This document shows positions 14,524-16,113 of a stretch of 16,113 nucleotides of DNA, piece after piece (within the stretch, counting starts at the first letter, position 1; the number at the start of each line of letters is the position of its first letter). Source of the stretch: Nevskia sp043781855. GTDB taxonomy: Bacteria; Pseudomonadota; Gammaproteobacteria; Nevskiales; Nevskiaceae. The stretch lies in the NCBI GenBank assembly GCA_043781855.1, contig JAYWBB010000070.1, positions 1 to 16,113 on the forward strand, written 5' to 3'. A program made the translations under genes and the position numbers. The notes below the pieces were generated by a model, which saw only the letters and a program-made list of their open reading frames with translations, was not told the origin of the DNA and searched no databases.

Positions 14524-14797
14524 TACAGATGACTCGGCGTCGACGCAGATCGCGTCAGGTAGATCAATATCCTGCGGAAACAATGCGTCAGACGATATGC
14601 CCGCATGCTCCGAATTTATGCTGGATCGTTCAACAAGGCTCTGCGCCTGCGCCGCACCCGCTGACTTCCCTGCAGGGGCCCCCAGTGGCGCTTCAAATAT
14701 TGTAACGCGTGACCGGCGAAACGATGCCTGCATGCCGATTTTCGGGCTTGGGCGAAAAATAGCGGCAAGCCATATGCCATTGGCGCGGTTTAAGCGT
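14524..14797 (-). promoter_or_regulatory. Intergenic region ahead of the DinB/ATP-grasp operon
   Basis: These 274 bases are less GC-rich than the flanking genes and hold no convincing gene. On the minus strand a good -10-like TACAAT (complement of about 14699-14704) is present, but the -35 position is poor. The promoter of the cluster probably lies here. A frame continuous with the downstream membrane-protein gene crosses the region without stops. Confidence 0.3.
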
Positions 14798-15268
14798 TCA
14801 CTCACGCTCCGCCGGCCCCTTCAGAAGCCCCTCGAACTGGGCGTTGGCTGCGGCATTGTAGCCGGCGACATTCTGGCTCCACTTGGCGCGGACGTTCTGG
14901 TTGTAATTCAGGTACAGCTTCCCGTCGATCACCGCCCAGGCATCCGGTTCGGTTGGCGCTAGATGTCCGAGCGAAGTGCCGTACGCACAATACCCGCCAT
15001 ACTGCGGCGCGTATTTCGCGGGCTCGGCCTTGAACTTGTCGAGATGATCCTGCGAGATAAATTTCCACTTCGCCCCTTGCCATTCCGTAACGTAGGTATC
15101 GCTGCCCCGGACCGGCTTGCCGTCGAGGAAATAAGCCACAGTGTCGTAGCCTTTGATCGCCACGCCATCGGGCGCATAGAACGGTGCGGCAGCCTGCGCC
15201 GAGCCGATCACCAGCAACGCGGCGGCGGCCAGCGTGGCGCGCCGGATTCTTTTGATGAACGGATTCAT
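14798..15268 (-). CDS. Exported YHS-domain protein, downstream paralog
   Basis: This 156-residue protein has a signal peptide (about 1-26, ending AQA) and a YHS-like domain. It shows AIKGYDTVAYFLDGKPVRG (38-56), WKFISQDHLDKFKAEPAKYA (68-87), QYGGYCAYG with a single Cys at 94, and WAVIDGKLYLNYN (111-123). This domain type is linked to metal binding or delivery, and the exported form is common in proteobacteria near redox genes, but its role is not established. GGAG precedes the ATG at 15268. It follows its paralog on the same strand after 77 bases. Residues 62-97 match the paralog at 33 of 36 positions. Confidence 0.87.
   Translation of the reverse strand: MNPFIKRIRRATLAAAALLVIGSAQAAAPFYAPDGVAIKGYDTVAYFLDGKPVRGSDTYVTEWQGAKWKFISQDHLDKFKAEPAKYAPQYGGYCAYGTSLGHLAPTEPDAWAVIDGKLYLNYNQNVRAKWSQNVAGYNAAANAQFEGLLKGPAERE
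14978..15085 (-). repeat. Copy 1 of duplicated YHS core (direct repeat)
   Basis: These 108 bases encode residues 62-97 of the downstream YHS protein. They align without gaps with 15511-15618, an offset of 533 bases, with 33 of 36 residues identical. The flanking parts of the two genes diverge much more, so this is a tandem gene duplication with a conserved core. Confidence 0.85.
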
Positions 15269-15345
15269 TGGAGCTCCAGTATTGATGAATCTGCGGCGCA
15301 GTCATCCCGCACCACGATCTTCCTGCGGAACCGAAAAGGTCGGGA

Positions 15346-15828
15346 TTACTTCTTGATCACGGTGGCGAACTTGGCGTCCGCCTGCTTGATGAAGCCGGCT
15401 TGATCGGCGTGCCACTTCTTGCTGACCTCGGCGTCGTAGTTCAGATACAGCTTGCCGTCGACGATCGTCCATTGATCCGGCTCGATCTTCACGACGTTGT
15501 CCTTTGCAATGCCATAGGCGCAGTAGCCGCCGTACTGCGGCGCGTACTTGGCGGGATCGGCCTTGAATTTGTCGAGGTGGTCCTGGGAGGCGAATTTCCA
15601 CTTCGCGCCCATCCATTCGGTCGTGAACTCGTCCTTGCCTGGCACCGGCCTGGAATCGGTGAAGTAGGCAACCGGGTCATAGCCGCGGATCGCGACACCT
15701 GTGCGCTTGGGGTCGCTGAAGAAGCTGCCGCCAGCGCCGAAAGTGTTGATCGGTTCGGCAGCCCGTGCCAGGCCGGCCAGTGTCAGCGCTATCAAGAGCG
15801 CGGAGCCAAGGCGTTTCATCATTTTCAC
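15346..15828 (-). CDS. Exported YHS-domain protein, upstream paralog
   Basis: This 160-residue protein has a signal peptide (about 1-23, ending ARA) and the same YHS-like domain as its neighbour: AIRGYDPVAYFTDSRPVPGK (46-65), WKFASQDHLDKFKADPAKYA (77-96), QYGGYCAYG with Cys 103, and WTIVDGKLYLNYD (120-132). An extra segment (about 25-43) precedes the domain. The GTG at 15828 is chosen because GGAG lies 8 bases upstream; ATGs at 15822 and 15819 are possible alternatives. It likely leads a two-gene operon with the downstream paralog. A metal- or redox-related periplasmic role is inferred from the family. Confidence 0.87.
   Translation of the reverse strand: MKMMKRLGSALLIALTLAGLARAAEPINTFGAGGSFFSDPKRTGVAIRGYDPVAYFTDSRPVPGKDEFTTEWMGAKWKFASQDHLDKFKADPAKYAPQYGGYCAYGIAKDNVVKIEPDQWTIVDGKLYLNYDAEVSKKWHADQAGFIKQADAKFATVIKK
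15511..15618 (-). repeat. Copy 2 of duplicated YHS core (direct repeat)
   Basis: This segment encodes residues 71-106 of the upstream YHS protein and is the partner of 14978-15085. The two differ at only three residues. Confidence 0.85.
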
Positions 15829-15985
15829 TGTTCGTTCTCCATCGGTTGATTGGCGCTGTCAGGCTTGCACGAGCGAAATGAACACGCCTTGAACCTGCGC
15901 CGATACGGAATACTGCGCTCGGCGGCGCGGAGCTGATAGATGCCTGCGTCCGCGTTTTCGTACCGATCGTTCAGCCCTGTCGAGA

Positions 15986-16113
15986 TCAGGCGCGGCGCCG
16001 GTCGAGCGCGAGAAGACGCACGATCTGCAAGGCTTCGGCTGGTTCGAGACGTTTGCGGTAGTCGGCATCGACGTGCGCAAACTGGACAATGCCTTCGCGG
16101 CCGATGACGAAGG
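15986..16113 (-). CDS. Peroxiredoxin-like (AhpC/TSA) protein, C-terminal fragment
   Basis: Only the last 41 codons and the TGA stop (complement of 15986-15988) are inside the window; the 5' part lies beyond the right edge. The visible peptide contains FVIGREGIVQFAHVDADYRK and then RLEPAEALQIV, a typical C-terminal pattern of AhpC/TSA-type peroxiredoxin-like proteins, where FVI.R.G.V.FAHVD.DY precedes the final helix. The catalytic cysteine would be outside the window. The 157 bases between its stop and the YHS gene presumably carry the YHS promoter. The call rests on a short stretch. Confidence 0.65.
   Translation of the reverse strand, partial: FVIGREGIVQFAHVDADYRKRLEPAEALQIVRLLALDRRRA

Noticed and set aside
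15859..16089. 76-residue minus-strand frame at the right edge
   Set aside because: It overlaps the peroxiredoxin-like C-terminus in a different frame; the latter shows a recognisable family pattern.

Overview
This is a GC-rich window with tightly packed genes, strong wobble G/C bias and many start/stop overlaps. It looks like a chromosomal segment of a gammaproteobacterium, possibly near Lysobacterales or Nevskiales. That placement is inferred from gene content only (M28 peptidase, AguA/AguB pair, tandem YHS proteins). There are no transposases, integrases, CRISPR arrays, rRNA genes or convincing tRNA genes.

Layout from left to right: a palindromic repeat-like element at the left edge; a secreted M28 zinc peptidase with an Fn3-like tail (minus); a divergent ECF sigma factor with an RskA-type anti-sigma factor (plus); a SAM-dependent methyltransferase (plus); and an exported SPATA20/YyaL-type thioredoxin-domain protein (plus). 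The last of these is convergent with a four-gene minus-strand bufferin operon at 6488-8979 (bufA, bufB, bufC and a DoxX gene). A small exported protein is divergent from bufA. Next comes the agmatine-to-putrescine operon: aguA, a tiny glycine-zipper membrane protein, then aguB. After that is a minus-strand operon of unknown function (small membrane protein, DinB-fold protein, ATP-grasp ligase, DoxX-like membrane protein), then two tandem exported YHS-domain proteins. The last 41 codons of a peroxiredoxin-like gene run off the right edge.

The most notable system is the bufferin operon. BufA is a small exported six-cysteine peptide. BufB (DUF692, MNIO family) and BufC (DUF2063) are the maturation pair known to modify such peptides for copper binding, and DoxX is the usual membrane partner. 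Between bufA and bufB lies a strong intrinsic terminator whose seven-base U tract runs directly into the bufB start codon, with no visible Shine-Dalgarno sequence. This suggests a built-in way to make much more substrate than enzyme. bufB and bufC then overlap by GTGA, which keeps the enzyme pair coupled.

The least described set is the ATP-grasp/DinB operon at 11874-14523. Its overlaps imply the proteins work together, and its product is unknown. Whether the ECF sigma/anti-sigma pair controls the bufferin operon, as ECF sigma factors do in some other bacteria, cannot be settled from this sequence.
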